Below are positions 24,637 through 36,800 of a DNA stretch of 64,000 nucleotides, piece after piece. Under the pieces are notes generated by a model. That model was not told the origin of the DNA. It made no database searches and saw only the letters and a program-made list of their open reading frames with translations. The first letter of the stretch is position 1. Every line of letters begins with the position of its first letter. The stretch comes from Osmia lignaria lignaria. Lineage: Eukaryota > Arthropoda > Insecta > Hymenoptera > Megachilidae. The DNA lies in NCBI RefSeq assembly GCF_051020975.1, contig NC_135043.1, positions 7,750,001 through 7,814,000 on the forward strand, given 5' to 3'. The position numbers and the translations under genes were made by a program.

Positions 24637-26771
24637 TCACGAGAGCACGGGACTAACTTCAGTAGCATCTTTGCAGTCTTGAATGGATAGTTGAGTTAGC
24701 TCGTTAGCTATCTCTTCCTGAGTAGTTGACTCCGTCTTCTTCAATATCGTATATCCTTGATGTATTTCTTCGTTCTCACCGTTCGTCTTAGCATTACTCT
24801 TAGCTTGTCCATTGGCTTTCCTTTTGCCTGAAGTTTCTTCTCCAGACATACCAGGGTGAATTTTAAACACACTTTTTATAATGCTATTAACAGTTGTCTG
24901 AGACCGTTTTGGACTATCATTTTTCTGATCAGAAATGAATCTAATGCGATTCGTTCTGTTACTTTCTGTGTTTTCTTTGTACTTGTTCCCTTTCATTGCA
25001 GCACCTTTTGGCTTTGAATACTTTTGATCAGATGAATTCTGACCGTTTGGAAGATCCGTGGTCTTTACTTCTTGGTGCTTATCTTCAGGCGTGTTTTCAA
25101 CGGAATTTGTTGTATTTTGATCAGGATTCGTCGAAGCAGAATCTGAAGTATGAGTATCGTTTGATTTTCTAGTAGATTCAGTCGTTTCACCATCGGAATC
25201 ATTAGTCTTTTTAACATCTTCGTCTAAGTCTGTCACCTGGACATTTTTCGTCTTTTCAACGGTCTCTTTATCCGGAGATACTTTATTACTGGATGTATGA
25301 TTGTTCGTGTCTTGTCGATCATTTGATGGTAACTCTCGTTGCAGAACCTTAACAGGGCTCTTCGGTTTTGTGCCACTGTCGGATAGATCCTTCTGACAGT
25401 TTGTACAGGAAGATTGTTTGGAATGAGTAGGTGAATTGATTTGTCTCTTGCTTGCATTGTTCTTCTGAGCAACACCCATATGTGGCCTGCCTAATTTCAG
25501 AACGTTAAGCGGAGAAATTGTTTGAAGATTAAACGACGCCGTTGCTTCATACTGTGGAACTGGCTGAACGTGATTCAAACGTATCTGCTGTTGTTGTGGT
25601 TGCATTCTGCACATATCGATATGCATTGTATTCTCCATTCGTTGTTGGTAAGTTATATATGGTTGATAAGGTGCTCCTAAGTTCGTGTTCATGTTTGGAT
25701 TGACGTTCGCATTTGTAGATGGATCGTAATTAAGAGTGCTGTTAGGATGTACGTTTGAATTGACATACTGAGGCACCATTTGCCTAGGTAACTGCTGAAA
25801 CTGATACTGTGGGCCTGGATATGCAGGACAGTTTTGTTGTGGAATATTCTGTACAATATTATCCCTACCGCATTCTCTATAATTATAACGATCCTGTGTG
25901 ATCCGAGGAACGTTTCCATGATATTGTTGTGATACCATTTGCCCAGACTGATACATCTGGTCGTTCTGTGTAATTACTTGATTCTGAGACTGATGACCGC
26001 AATTATCATAATGCATACCTTCGTTATTCATTGCCCTACCATATGCTAAACTCGAATGATACTGTGGAGGTTGAGATGTATAGTCCTGCTGCTGGTGATC
26101 CTGATACTGAGGATACTGAAGAACAGGTGGTTGCGCGTCGATCCAAGTCTCCTGTTGTGGAGGAGGTTGTTCTAAATCCCGTCTAGCTTGCACTGCATTC
26201 CATACTTCCTTCAATTCGCCAGTGATATCACGATCTTTTAGTATCGTATATTGCCGCGTAAAAATCACTCCCGCGTTAACTGTTTCCACAAAGTCTAATA
26301 AAAGTTCTATTAAACTGGTGCGTTTCTGTAACAAAAATCGAGCCATAGTGGAAACTGTTTCTCATAAGTGTTTAGAGATGGAAAGTACCTTTGGATCTTG
26401 TGCATTCTTGCCATTTATTCGAAGAACCTCTGGATTAGCCATCACTGCAAACACTATGGCTTCTTCTTTTGTACGCGGTGGTCTGACCCTCATTCCCCCA
26501 TAAAATGGTACAGGCTGAGAAGGATTTAGCGGCATTGCAATTTTTTCCCAGGATAAAACATTTACATAACATGGGACTGCAATACCCTAAAGTAACAGAA
26601 CAATTGTTGTTTTTTTTTCATTAAAACTGTATTCAAAACAGGTGTTGTTTGTGAATGAATGATACATAAACATACCTGTATGAAGTCTTGTATACACATA
26701 TGAGGCTGAGGAGGGTTTTTGAAGAGACGAGCGCCATTGCGCTTCATTCTAGTAACACTCCCTTCTGTCAT
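24637..26771 (-). CDS. PIH1-domain protein with long Gln-rich disordered tail, 660 aa
   Basis: Minus-strand exons: 26676-26771 (ATG at 26771), 26389-26586 and 24637-26325, all phase 0. Junctions are ATACAG|GTATGT, CAAAG|GTACTT and acceptors TTTAG and TTACAG. Residues 19-150 follow the PIH1 pattern: NPPQPHMCIQ, a YVNVLSWEKIAMP strand, PVPFYGGM, a VFAVMANPEVL segment, then LIELLLDFVETVN and TRQYTILKDR. PIH1 proteins are R2TP/HSP90 co-factors for assembling axonemal dyneins and other complexes. Residues 160-300 are rich in Gln, Tyr, Pro and Asn. About 300-660 is rich in Ser, Thr, Lys and Asn. No CS domain is visible, unlike many PIH1 relatives, and the tail is much longer than usual. An acceptor (TTATTTTCAG) nine bases upstream of the ATG indicates a noncoding first exon. 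Closest to PIH1D2-type by eye; orthology not established. Confidence 0.75.
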
Positions 26772-28039
26772 TTTTTAACTGAAAATAAGCTGATATTGAA
26801 ATTTTATTACAGACATTAACAGTAAAACTTTATACACATAAATGAAATACATATGACAAACTTTATACTTAAACTTATATACAAATTACATAAAAATAAT
26901 ATTTAACATTATTATTATTACATGGAATTGTATTTATTTAAAATTTATTATACATTACAAATGAAAAAATTCTATTTTGTAAAAATAAAGGATAAAATGA
27001 TCAATAATTGTGTCGCGTAAGCGTTACGATGCGACTGTAAATAGGAGAAGTAAAAAGGACGGCTAAATATTCGTAGCAACAAATGTGACGAAGTAAATGT
27101 ATCAAATCGCACACTATCATGCCTTTAATAAACTTATAATGAAAAAGAAATTTTTCAACAAATATAACGAACATAGATTAAAGGATAAGTGGGTATAGGG
27201 ATTGGAAAATTTTTACGATATCCCTGATGCATTAGAGCCCTCTCGTTGCTCGACCATCATAGACTGTCAATATAACCTCAAAATTCGTGAAGTTTCTACT
27301 TGAAATGTTTGAATAAATATAAATGAAATGGTTATTTGTATGATGCAATATACTACAAAGCCGATATACAGACTTATGTTACGTAAACTCACCCCGAGGT
27401 GTTGTTTCACGAGTAACAACACTCAACCAAGCTGCGATACAATACAACACATTATCAAGCAGCTTCGGTGGAAAAGATCCATCGCTCCTTTTGTTTATTA
27501 TTTTTCCGGAGTCTGCGCGATTCAATTCTCTACAGGCGCCCAGCTACTTTACGTGTTCGGATTACGAACTAAAATGTGCAATATGGCTACAACCGGAAGT
27601 AACGTTTTCTGCATCGATGTGAAGTGGGTTAGAAAACCCCTAGATTTCATTTTCAATTTTACATTAATTATTATTTTTACAACTGTTTGATTTTCAAAAG
27701 GATACCTAAAATTAAATTAAATGTATCTATTTCAAATATAACAAGTTATCTTTTGATAAATCGTATAATGAAAGTTGAAAGCAATTGATCAAATAAGAAT
27801 CGATATATCTGAAAACGATTGCATTGATCCGGAAGTAAAATGGGCGGGATACGCAGGTGTTGTGCGCGAATAGATTTTTCGGATAAAGTATTGTAAAAAT
27901 GTAATAAAAATTACATTATTTGTTAATTATTCATAGTAAAACTGTTAATATTAGTGTTATGAATTGAAGTGTTACATTTTTTCGAATATATGTCAAGATC
28001 TCAGTATAAAGCACATGGTCCCACGGTACAGCTAAGACG
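26772..28039. promoter_or_regulatory. Probable bidirectional promoter interval
   Basis: Between the minus-strand PIH1 gene and a candidate plus-strand exon. It has ETS-type CCGGAAGT motifs at about 27593 and 27831. The second is followed closely by a GC box (GGGCGG). No TATA box stands out. This is the layout of a TATA-less housekeeping promoter. The left part (26.8-27.3 kb) is AT-rich and probably the 5' UTR intron of the PIH1 gene. Confidence 0.45.
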
Positions 28040-28151
28040 ATGCGATGTAAGGAAACGAATCATATATTCGTACTATTATCAATCAATTAACACTGAATCT
28101 TTTTTGTACAGCTGATACTTCATCTGAGAACGTGGCCCACTCCTTATTAGG
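28040..28151 (+). CDS. Candidate start of a plus-strand gene (two short exons, partial)
   Basis: An ATG at 28040 precedes donor GAT|GTAAGG (exon end 28046). A 40-nt exon at 28112-28151 follows, bounded by a TTTTTTGTACAG acceptor and an excellent donor, GG|GTATGT. The joined peptide is MRSDTSSENVAHSLL, ending in phase 2. An upstream ATG at 27990 reads a different frame into a stop in the second exon, so it would act as an overlapping upstream ORF. No family recognised and no later exon identified. Splice sites are the main evidence. Confidence 0.35.
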
Positions 28152-30344
28152 GTATGTACAACAATTTTATATCATCTTTTTTTATTTATTTCAATCATCG
28201 ATCATGTTACTGCAAAAATATATTATTCGCTGAAACATGGCGTATCTCCGATTACATTTACACATTGACATTTACTATTACGTATGAGGGTAACAAACGT
28301 TTTCACTGTGATACATTAATAGCTTTTGTTTCCGAAACTAAAATGGATACGTATTACATTTTTAACAATATTTTTATTGCATTTTATGTTTTGATACTCT
28401 CGCATGGCCTGCAATATCGCGGAGCAAAAATAAACGTATCACGAAACGATACTCTTGTATCGTTGAAAAGCCAGCAATAATTTTATCGTAGTTGCTTTTT
28501 TCTCCGACACAAATTGTGTTCGGTTTAATTTTCTGCTCGTCCTATTGAACGAAAGCGATCGATTAAAATCGTTCGCCATAATAAACCATAATAGGTGCCG
28601 CGAAGTTGTCCCTAACCAAGAAGAACAAAAGGGGCTCTACTTTACGCGTGTTTATATCGTTTGGCGCGCGCGAAGAATTTCGTTCAAAAGTAGTTGAGTT
28701 TATAGTGGCAGGATCGTTTACGTAAATCGACGTGATTTGCACGCGCCCTTTCCCTATCATTATTTCGAATTAGTCCCAGCAATTAGCAGAATAATAATTA
28801 GGTAGCCGTTCCGAATAAGTTATCGTTAGTTTATCCGTTGAACACGATCCCGGAGATCGTTAGTGGCGCCACTTGTGAGTGGTGTATCGGCCGTATGTGT
28901 ACGTGCGCCATATCGGCCGAGCATCGATGGGGCCCCGTTCGATCCACCGTATCATTATGACGCCTCGCAGCCAACTATCGATCTCGATCGATGATATTAA
29001 TAGTCGCTAACTACAGTCTTTCACGCCGCTCGCGTTCTAAAGCATGTTTCTCGTGCTTGGCGGATGTTATTTCTTCGGCCGATGCGCGCGCCGCATCAAC
29101 GGAACCACGAAATCAAGGAACGTTTAAGTTTCGCGCCATAAATAAAGTTGATAATAATAAGGAGGTAGAAAACAGAAATTCTAAGTTAGTTTTATATTTG
29201 CAGAGGTTAATCTTTTTAATTATAATACATTTTCTGGGGACATTCTCTGGGTAAATAAAATGAATAAAAATAATATTAATATTGTTGAAAGGAAATTACC
29301 GTCGACAGTATTATTCACGTAATCGAACAGATTATAGAAAATGTTCGTCCGATCTTTTTTTTTTTTTATCCGCGATGGAGATTGAAGTCACGAAACGTGT
29401 CGGCAAGCGTTAACAAGCGGAAAACGTGCGAACGTAACGCGAAGTCGCGATAGGGTCATGATTCCATGGGCCCCGTAAGGAGCCTGTAATGCGAAATAAT
29501 GGGTATCCACCCACTCGATGAAAATTACACGAGACGTGGCGGCTCTCGATCCAACCGACTCGCTTCTCGCCACCTGAGGGACGGGGAAATAAAAAAAGAT
29601 CGATCGTGGCGCGCGTACCCTACCCCTCTTGCTGGGATAATTGTTTAGTAGGCGCGAACACCGTAATTAAAAACGAGAATGATGCAGATTCGAGATATGG
29701 AACTGTCTTCTCCTGGTAGATGAAGCGAGTCTTTTACAACTGGTGCTACTAGCATCTGCTATTAGTGATATGTTTAAGCAAGGAGTATTTTTTTAAATAT
29801 TTAGAATTGTAAAAATAAAAACAATTACTGATGGAGTCATTGGTAATTTAATATTATTAGATTCAATACTTCAGGTAGCAAACTAATATTTTTCTTTTTA
29901 AATTCCATAACAAGGATTAAACTAAATCCAAGTTCGTGTAAAATACGAATACGATGGTGGTCGAACATTCGGTACCCCACGCGAACAAGTAAATCTTGAG
30001 CTCCTTCGTTCTTTTTACGGCCCTCCTAATGAGAGCTCCATGGCAACTCGGGCATAAACGGATAATTAACCGAGAGAGGAGAGAAAAAACGAACAGGCAG
30101 AAAATGAATGTTCGCGAACGAAAGTAAAAAATTTGTGGTAGGGAGAAAGCCCCAATCTGACCAGGTGCATCGAACATCGTGTACGCGACCCCATCGGCTT
30201 GTCTGCCTGCTTAAATGAACCCTACCATGGGCTCCTTATGAAAATTAATTGACATATCGATCGAAGCCGATGCGTGTACTCTTCGTGTCCAGGCTTCGTT
30301 CCGGTTATCCTTCACATGAAGGACTAAAATTTTTAATATTGGAG

Positions 30345-30660
30345 TTGCAATAGGCACTTAGGAACTTAAGCATCTAGGAACTCAGGCACTTTGATACTTA
30401 GATATTTAGGAAATCCAGGTACTTAGGTACTTAGATATTTAGGAACTCAGGCGCTTAGAAAACCAAGCTCCTAGGAACTCAGATACCTAGGAACTCGGGC
30501 AATTATGTACTTAGATATTTAGGAACTCAGGCACTTGGGAAATCAAGCACCTAGGAACTCAGATATCTAGAAATTTAGATATCTACGTATTCAGGCTCTT
30601 AGGAACTCGAGTATCTAGGAATTCAGGCACCTAGGAACTCGGGCATCTATATACTAGAAT
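30345..30660. repeat. Minisatellite, CTTAGGAACTCAGGCA-type unit
   Basis: About 17 degenerate copies of a 16-20 bp unit built on TAGGAACTCAGGCAC, with variants such as TACTTAGATATTTAGGAA, occupying about 0.3 kb. Confidence 0.75.
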
Positions 30661-31337
30661 GAGTAATAAAAATCCGATAATTCATCCGTACTAAAGCGAC
30701 TATATCCATCTCACAGTATCCTCATTAATAACCACTTAAACTTGACGTTAAATCTCTGTAATTAAAGAAAAACTAAAGAACAGTCTCGAAATACTGATGG
30801 GACGAGATGTAACGCGACCTTTAATCGTCGCATCAAATCAACGAAACGATCATCGTAAGCGACATAACACGGCGTTATGTTTTCTCGACACGAGCCAGAC
30901 CGATTGCCATAAACGCGAGCCAAACCGTTGTAATTAATTCACACCTACGAACGTTACGAGGTAAACATGAGAATCGAAAGGTGGCCATGGTTCGTTCTGC
31001 AACGTCGAAATGTAATTCAACGACCAACAAATAGAATAAAAAGAAAGAAAGGAAAATGAGATCTTGGTTCGATCTCGTTTAAATTATTTATCGCGTTTCG
31101 TGCAGCCAAGGGACAAATATGTCTCGGCCACGATTAGGAAGGAAAGGGCAAGGATAATATAATAACGAAAAGAAAAAAGGAAACTCGTGTAGATATAAAA
31201 ATAAATAGCCAGAGAACGGAGAAGCCGACGTGCCACACGCAGAGACCACGCGAGACGTGTTTATAGTAATGAGCCTTGTCGTTATTTGTCCAGCGAAAGG
31301 GATTTATCGAGATACCTCGTGAGATCTTGTTGCTCGA

Positions 31338-31382
31338 TCTTCTTCTTCTTCTTCTTCTTCTTCTTCTTCTTCTTCTTCTTCT
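31338..31382. repeat. (CTT)n microsatellite
   Basis: About 14 consecutive CTT trinucleotides, followed by an interrupted extension near 31392-31410. The overlapping poly-Leu and poly-Phe open frames are artefacts of it. Confidence 0.85.
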
Positions 31383-31774
31383 CCTTTGTGGTCTTCTTCT
31401 TCTTTTCTTCTCATCGATGTCTCCTTATTTTCGTCCCTTTCTTTCTTTCTTTCCTTTCGCGTACTGACGGCCATTCGATTCTCCTCTGTCGCGAACTTTC
31501 AAGAAATTCACTTGGTAATGGTAGTTCGTGTTATATTCGTGGATATTTCAAAATGATAAATTTTAGATTTTTTTAATTTGTACTAGAGTAGACTATTTTA
31601 TTTATAAATAATAGTTTACTGTTTGATGGATATTTCTGATTTATTCTGAAACTTTAGAAAGTCGAAGACTTTCCCTTTTTCAATTATAATATTACTTCCC
31701 AAGCCACGATTGCATACACTTCGTATTTTCCCATTTCCTGAACCCTTTCGAACTCCCACCCCCGAAACCCACAA

Positions 31775-31935
31775 ATCATCGGAATCGTCACGCATTAAGA
31801 GCGTATTACAGTGATTGGAAAGTGATAACCGTAATAAGCACGACGTGGAATACACGGTGTGTACGGGGCCGGAGGAGGCGTCGACCGATCGGAGAATCAG
31901 CTTTAAATCGCCGATAATTTCTTTCTCCATCCTCG
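31775..31935. repeat. Direct duplication, copy 1
   Basis: Matches copy 2 about 476 bp downstream in three blocks: ATCAT-GGAAT-GTCA-GCATTAAG, then GCGTATTAC-GTGATTGG, and CGTCGACCG...CTTTAAA-CGCCGATAATTTCTT. The blocks lie in the same order and nearly the same spacing, with scattered substitutions and small indels. Confidence 0.65.
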
Positions 31936-32250
31936 TCCGTGTCGAGGACGTGCCGTGGGTATCGAGTGCCCGGCCAGGTAACGGGTGATCGGCTCGTAAA
32001 ATTTTGTGACATCCAAATTATCCGAATGCAAATGGTGCCCGGTAACGAACCGTAACCCTTATTCGTAACCGTACTATACCCGGAAAAACGAAGTGAAAAA
32101 AAAAAAAAGAGAACCATAAGTAAAAGATCAGCTTATAAAATCAGTGTTGCGGAACGGTAATCTTGATCGTTCAATACGTTCAAGTATCGCAGGGATAATT
32201 TGCGAAACGACGGACCGGTACCAACTTCCGCATTTTGCGCGAGGGTAGAA

Positions 32251-32425
32251 ATCATGGGAATTGTCACACATTAAGGGGCGTATTACGGTGATTGGTCGGA
32301 TAGATAGGCTTAATAACGAGGCAACAAAGTACACGTGTGTAAAAGGGGGCAGGAGTGTAGGGTAGGTATCAAGGCGTCGACCGTGGAGAAAATCATCTTT
32401 AAACCGCCGATAATTTCTTCGTTGG
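32251..32425. repeat. Direct duplication, copy 2
   Basis: Second copy of the segment at 31775-31935. The right-hand block CGCCGATAATTTCTT is identical in both copies. Confidence 0.65.
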
Positions 32426-33871
32426 TCCTTTTGTGTTTTTTTTTTTTTCTTTTTCTTTACTGCCTCGAGGCATCGGCAGACGAGGGAGAAAGAAAGGTGG
32501 CGTAAGTATATCGCAGCCACGCAGGGTCACGAGCGGCTCGTTCCGAACCAGGCCCTCGCCACGGTGTGATCTTATTATACCGCGAACCGATGATGACCGT
32601 GTTTAGCTGTTCGCTTGCCAGATTTAAGAATATACCGGCCTCTGACCACCCCTCTCCTTCCTCCATCGACGATTATGGTAACGAGGCCTCTTTAGTCACG
32701 TTGACGTACACCTTATTCGCGCGTTCGCGTTTCACGCTGATACCCTTTCCTTCTCTTACACAAGTGTTACGTACGTGTACACTACTTCAGAACGAGGTAT
32801 CCTTATGTACGTTGCCCGCTGTACGAGTGGTTTATCGTTGACTCCTTATTGAAACTTTGTGGTTACCACGATGGTGGCTGCTCGCCTGGAGAACTGTCAA
32901 AAAGCGTTAGACGAACGATGCACGCGTTCAAACCAGACTATTCCAAGTTTTTATCGATCGTTTCTTGTTCACTGTTAGCAACAGGAGAATCAGTATTTTT
33001 TGAAATAGAACATTTTTGAAGAGTACTTACATTGATCCGAAGAACGTTCCTCGTAGACCAGGGTATCGCGTGCCTGTTTGAGCGTTAGGATAAATTAAAA
33101 AATTGATTCGCGCGGGAATCAGACTCGCGCGGACAAAGGGGGCATGCTAGTGGCTTCGCGAAAACGTGGGGAGACTTTGTAATTACCGATGCAACCAGAG
33201 AAGTAGTCGGAGGAGAAAAATACCAAATTAAATTATCCTTCGTTTGAAATGGTGCGTGTGTTCCTTGTCTGGTAGCTTCCATTCCCTAACGAAGGTAGAA
33301 TTAAAAAGAAGACAGATTTTCAATACCGCCAATTAAATATAAATTGAACTTTATTGAAAAGCATAGACGTATTCAAACATTTTGAATGTTGTTCTTTAGT
33401 TCCATTCTCCATGTTGTTTCTTGAAAACAAGAAACGTAGAATGGGTAGGGTGTTCTTAGCGATATCGTGAGATTTCTCATGAATTGTCGAGGGAATAGTT
33501 GCCGTGGGGTTGGCGTCGACCAGGGTGGAGGAGGCGTTCGACGAAGTTGCAGGTACGCGCAGACGCGTTAATGGCCGCGAGAACCGAGGCCTCGATGTCA
33601 TTTCTTGTTTGCGATCTGTTGTTGCCGGTGTGAGATATATCGGGCCTAATGACAGGCCGCATCGTGCCGCCGTACGCGAACCTCACACCCCTTTACAGGG
33701 TTTCTTTTTATTTCGAATCGCGACTTGCTCTCCCTCTACCCACCCTCCTTTTCACGTTTACCCGTGCCATTTTTCATTCTTTTCATCGGATTGATAGATA
33801 CCTTCCGTGAAACGACGAAGAAATTACCTAATGTGCTGTTAAAAATTGCAGAATTCAAACGAATACATGGA

Positions 33872-33894
33872 ATCTCTCCATGGTCCGCGCTCTC
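33872..33894. repeat. 23-bp dispersed repeat, copy 1
   Basis: Contains CTCCATGGTCCGCGCTCTC. All 23 bases, plus AAAAT one base later, recur at 39590-39612. Flanks differ. Confidence 0.6.
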
Positions 33895-36800
33895 TAAAAT
33901 AGCCTTATTAATAGAATTAAGTAAGAGTGTTAATTTAAATTTTGAAATTATCATCGCTGCAGCACTATTTTTTAGGAGATAAAAAGGATAAGAATAAGGA
34001 TTTACAGAAAATTCCGGTATATTTTCGTTAGGGCGCCTGAGCAAAGGGTACGGAGGATCGTATATCGTTCGTTCGGCGAGCAAAGGTGGCGGGTTTCCTC
34101 GTGTAAGCAACAAACCACATCGCCACGGCTGTTGCCATTTTCCAAGGTGGCTGCTTTATTATTGGCACGTAGCCTTAAATCTCGCTCGTAGGCGCTCGTA
34201 GGCCGTGCTCGTCGAAGCCTCCTCTCCTTGGCAGTCGACTCGTTGCCGGCTATAATACATTATGCCTACCTAAGGCTGTTAGTGGCCACCTCGTGCTGGC
34301 GCGTTAAGTTATTAGAGAATCAATTACTCCTTGCTATTGTTTATGACGGCCCAAGGGTCTGACGTGTCTACTCTCCCCTCGTACCTCTGTTATCCCAACC
34401 AGTCAGCTTGTCCGCCTGCCTTCCACTCTTCGTCTCCGCTTTTTTTCATCCACGTCCTTCGTCCTCGTTTCCTTCCCTTCGTACTGGCCGTTCATCGTAC
34501 TGTCGGCGCTATTCCCGATCGTCTAAACAGAACCTCGTTTGTACTCCTCGTTCGTCGTTTCAAATAGTTATCATCCTCGACTTGTTCCGCTAACGAACAG
34601 AACGTTCATCATGCTTCGTTTCTTCGATCGGTGAAAAAATTCGGTTCAGAGGGAATAAGGGAGACTTTCGTAGTTTGCTTAATTAAAGAGTTGAGGGTCT
34701 TAGTACCAGAACCCCAAAGGGATAGAAGGTACTAATTAGATTTGATATTTGGCAAATAAAAATAATGTCGTTCCACTTGAAATAATTGCAATCGTTTCCG
34801 TGACGAGATTCTATTGAACAGAAAGGTTCATCATCTTAGGAGGAAGGAATGGTCGGGAAAACGTATTTGAGAGCGTGGACAAGAAGGTTTGTCCGTTCGA
34901 GCGAAAAGACGAAGGCTGCGATGGGTGGTCGATCGTGCATGAATGTTTCATGGCTCCTAACTATCCACGAAACATGATCGATGGCCGGTTAGCACTCCAC
35001 TCGCCGGCCCTTATGGCTGGTCCCTGGCCTGTCTTCGTTCGTACGTGTGATTACACAGCCTCGTGTCCGGCCTGTACGTGTCCCTGTGGTGTGGTTGCAC
35101 CAGGCGTAGTTCATAAATACGCTGCCATTTGGCAGTAAATCTTGGTAGCCACCGTGAGCGGCCGAAGGTGGTCTCTCTCGTCCTCGTCGGTTCTCCACGG
35201 CGTTCCTCGTTGTTAATTACCGTGTTTTAACACCTAGCCCCACACCAGTTTTGCCCGTGAGGTCCGCTTCTGCCTACTTCCCCCTTTTACTCCTTCCATT
35301 TAACTTCTCAGCTGCAGCACGCCAGGGCCGTCTTCTATGAGCTTCTTAAATGGATCTCAGCATTTCTTATCTTTCCCACGATTATTCGTCGAACAATTTA
35401 CTGATCGATCCTCTTATCATCTGAGACATTCACAATTGTTTTTGAACAAAATTAAAGGTACCTATTCAGTAAGACATATTAAAGTACTAATTATTCAGCT
35501 TTCAATTTATTATTTTACATTATTAGTGTAATAGTAACGTAATAATGTTCATCTATTATTTCTCCTAATTGGCAATGTCAATTAACGGTGATAGGTAAAT
35601 ACACAAGGTGTACAATTCACGTCTATCGATGAATAGAAAACAATCGATCGACGGATCGATCAGAGAGTACCCTGGTCGGCCCTGGAACGAAATCACTCGT
35701 CCCAGAAGCGACCGCGCCCAATGGGAGCTCGAATTTCAGTATTTTTCGAAGCAGCCTGTCGGCCCACCGTTAATTATACATTTGGCAGATCTTACAGCTA
35801 CCAGTTCTTCGTAAATCCCTTCCTCCGTTGTGACGACTCATGTTCTTTCTCCAATAGATCAAACTAAAACCTCTCTTATCTTAGGAAAATCTTACTATCT
35901 GTGAATCTAGTCCCTTTCAAGTCTCAATTAATATTAATTGTTTATTCACCGAATAACCCTTTATAGATAATCGAATTTATATTCCTTCATGTTCCTTTTA
36001 ACTCTTCAAGTACGCGGTGTACGAAGGACCTTCATGAAAACACGGTGCTTCTGATAGTGTTCTTAACCGCAGACATTTATCAACGTATTTGCAATGGCCA
36101 GCGGATAATTATGTGGGAGAGGGTGTCGAGGTAGCACCTAGAAGGGTTTCTACGTGGCTCTTTACGCCGGATAGGAGATAGAGATCAACGAATGCAATGG
36201 GGTTGTTGGCCAGTCAGGAGGTTGGACCTCCTTCTCGGTGGCAGGGAACGGGTGGTTTTAACCGGATGCCTAAGAAATACGATGGTCAGGAATTAATATG
36301 CACCGGCTGGAATATGAATGGCGTTACGCAATTATCGGTTAACCCACAAATTGATATGGAATTATGGGTGCCGATGGGGAGGCTACGTCGCGGACTTAAA
36401 CGAACCGATCCAATGACGGATTTATGGAATTTATGATAAAACGTCGGGGTCCTGGATAAAATTTAATTGTTCCTCTGTGTAATGGACACGTATACGTATA
36501 TTATAGTTCGAAAGCTTGAACAAATTTTCAAGTAGAAGATTTATTAAATAAAAACTACACCGTGGATCGAATCAACGGGGTAGTAATAATTTCTTTAAGA
36601 AAAATATAAACGCGTCAATCAAGAAACCCATCACGCAACCAGTCTAGTCGGTTCGAAGGATAGTTGCCATATATTTTCAAGGGTACCGTGAATTTCCGGT
36701 CGTATCTCCGATACAATCTTCTCGGAGTTCGCGAGGAGATTCTTCTCGATCCGGTCGAAGACTGGCGGGAAGGCAACGTCGAAGAAGAAGGGGTCGAGAG

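Noticed and set aside
31276..31576. Poly-Leu and poly-Phe frames
   Set aside because: Products of the CTT microsatellite.
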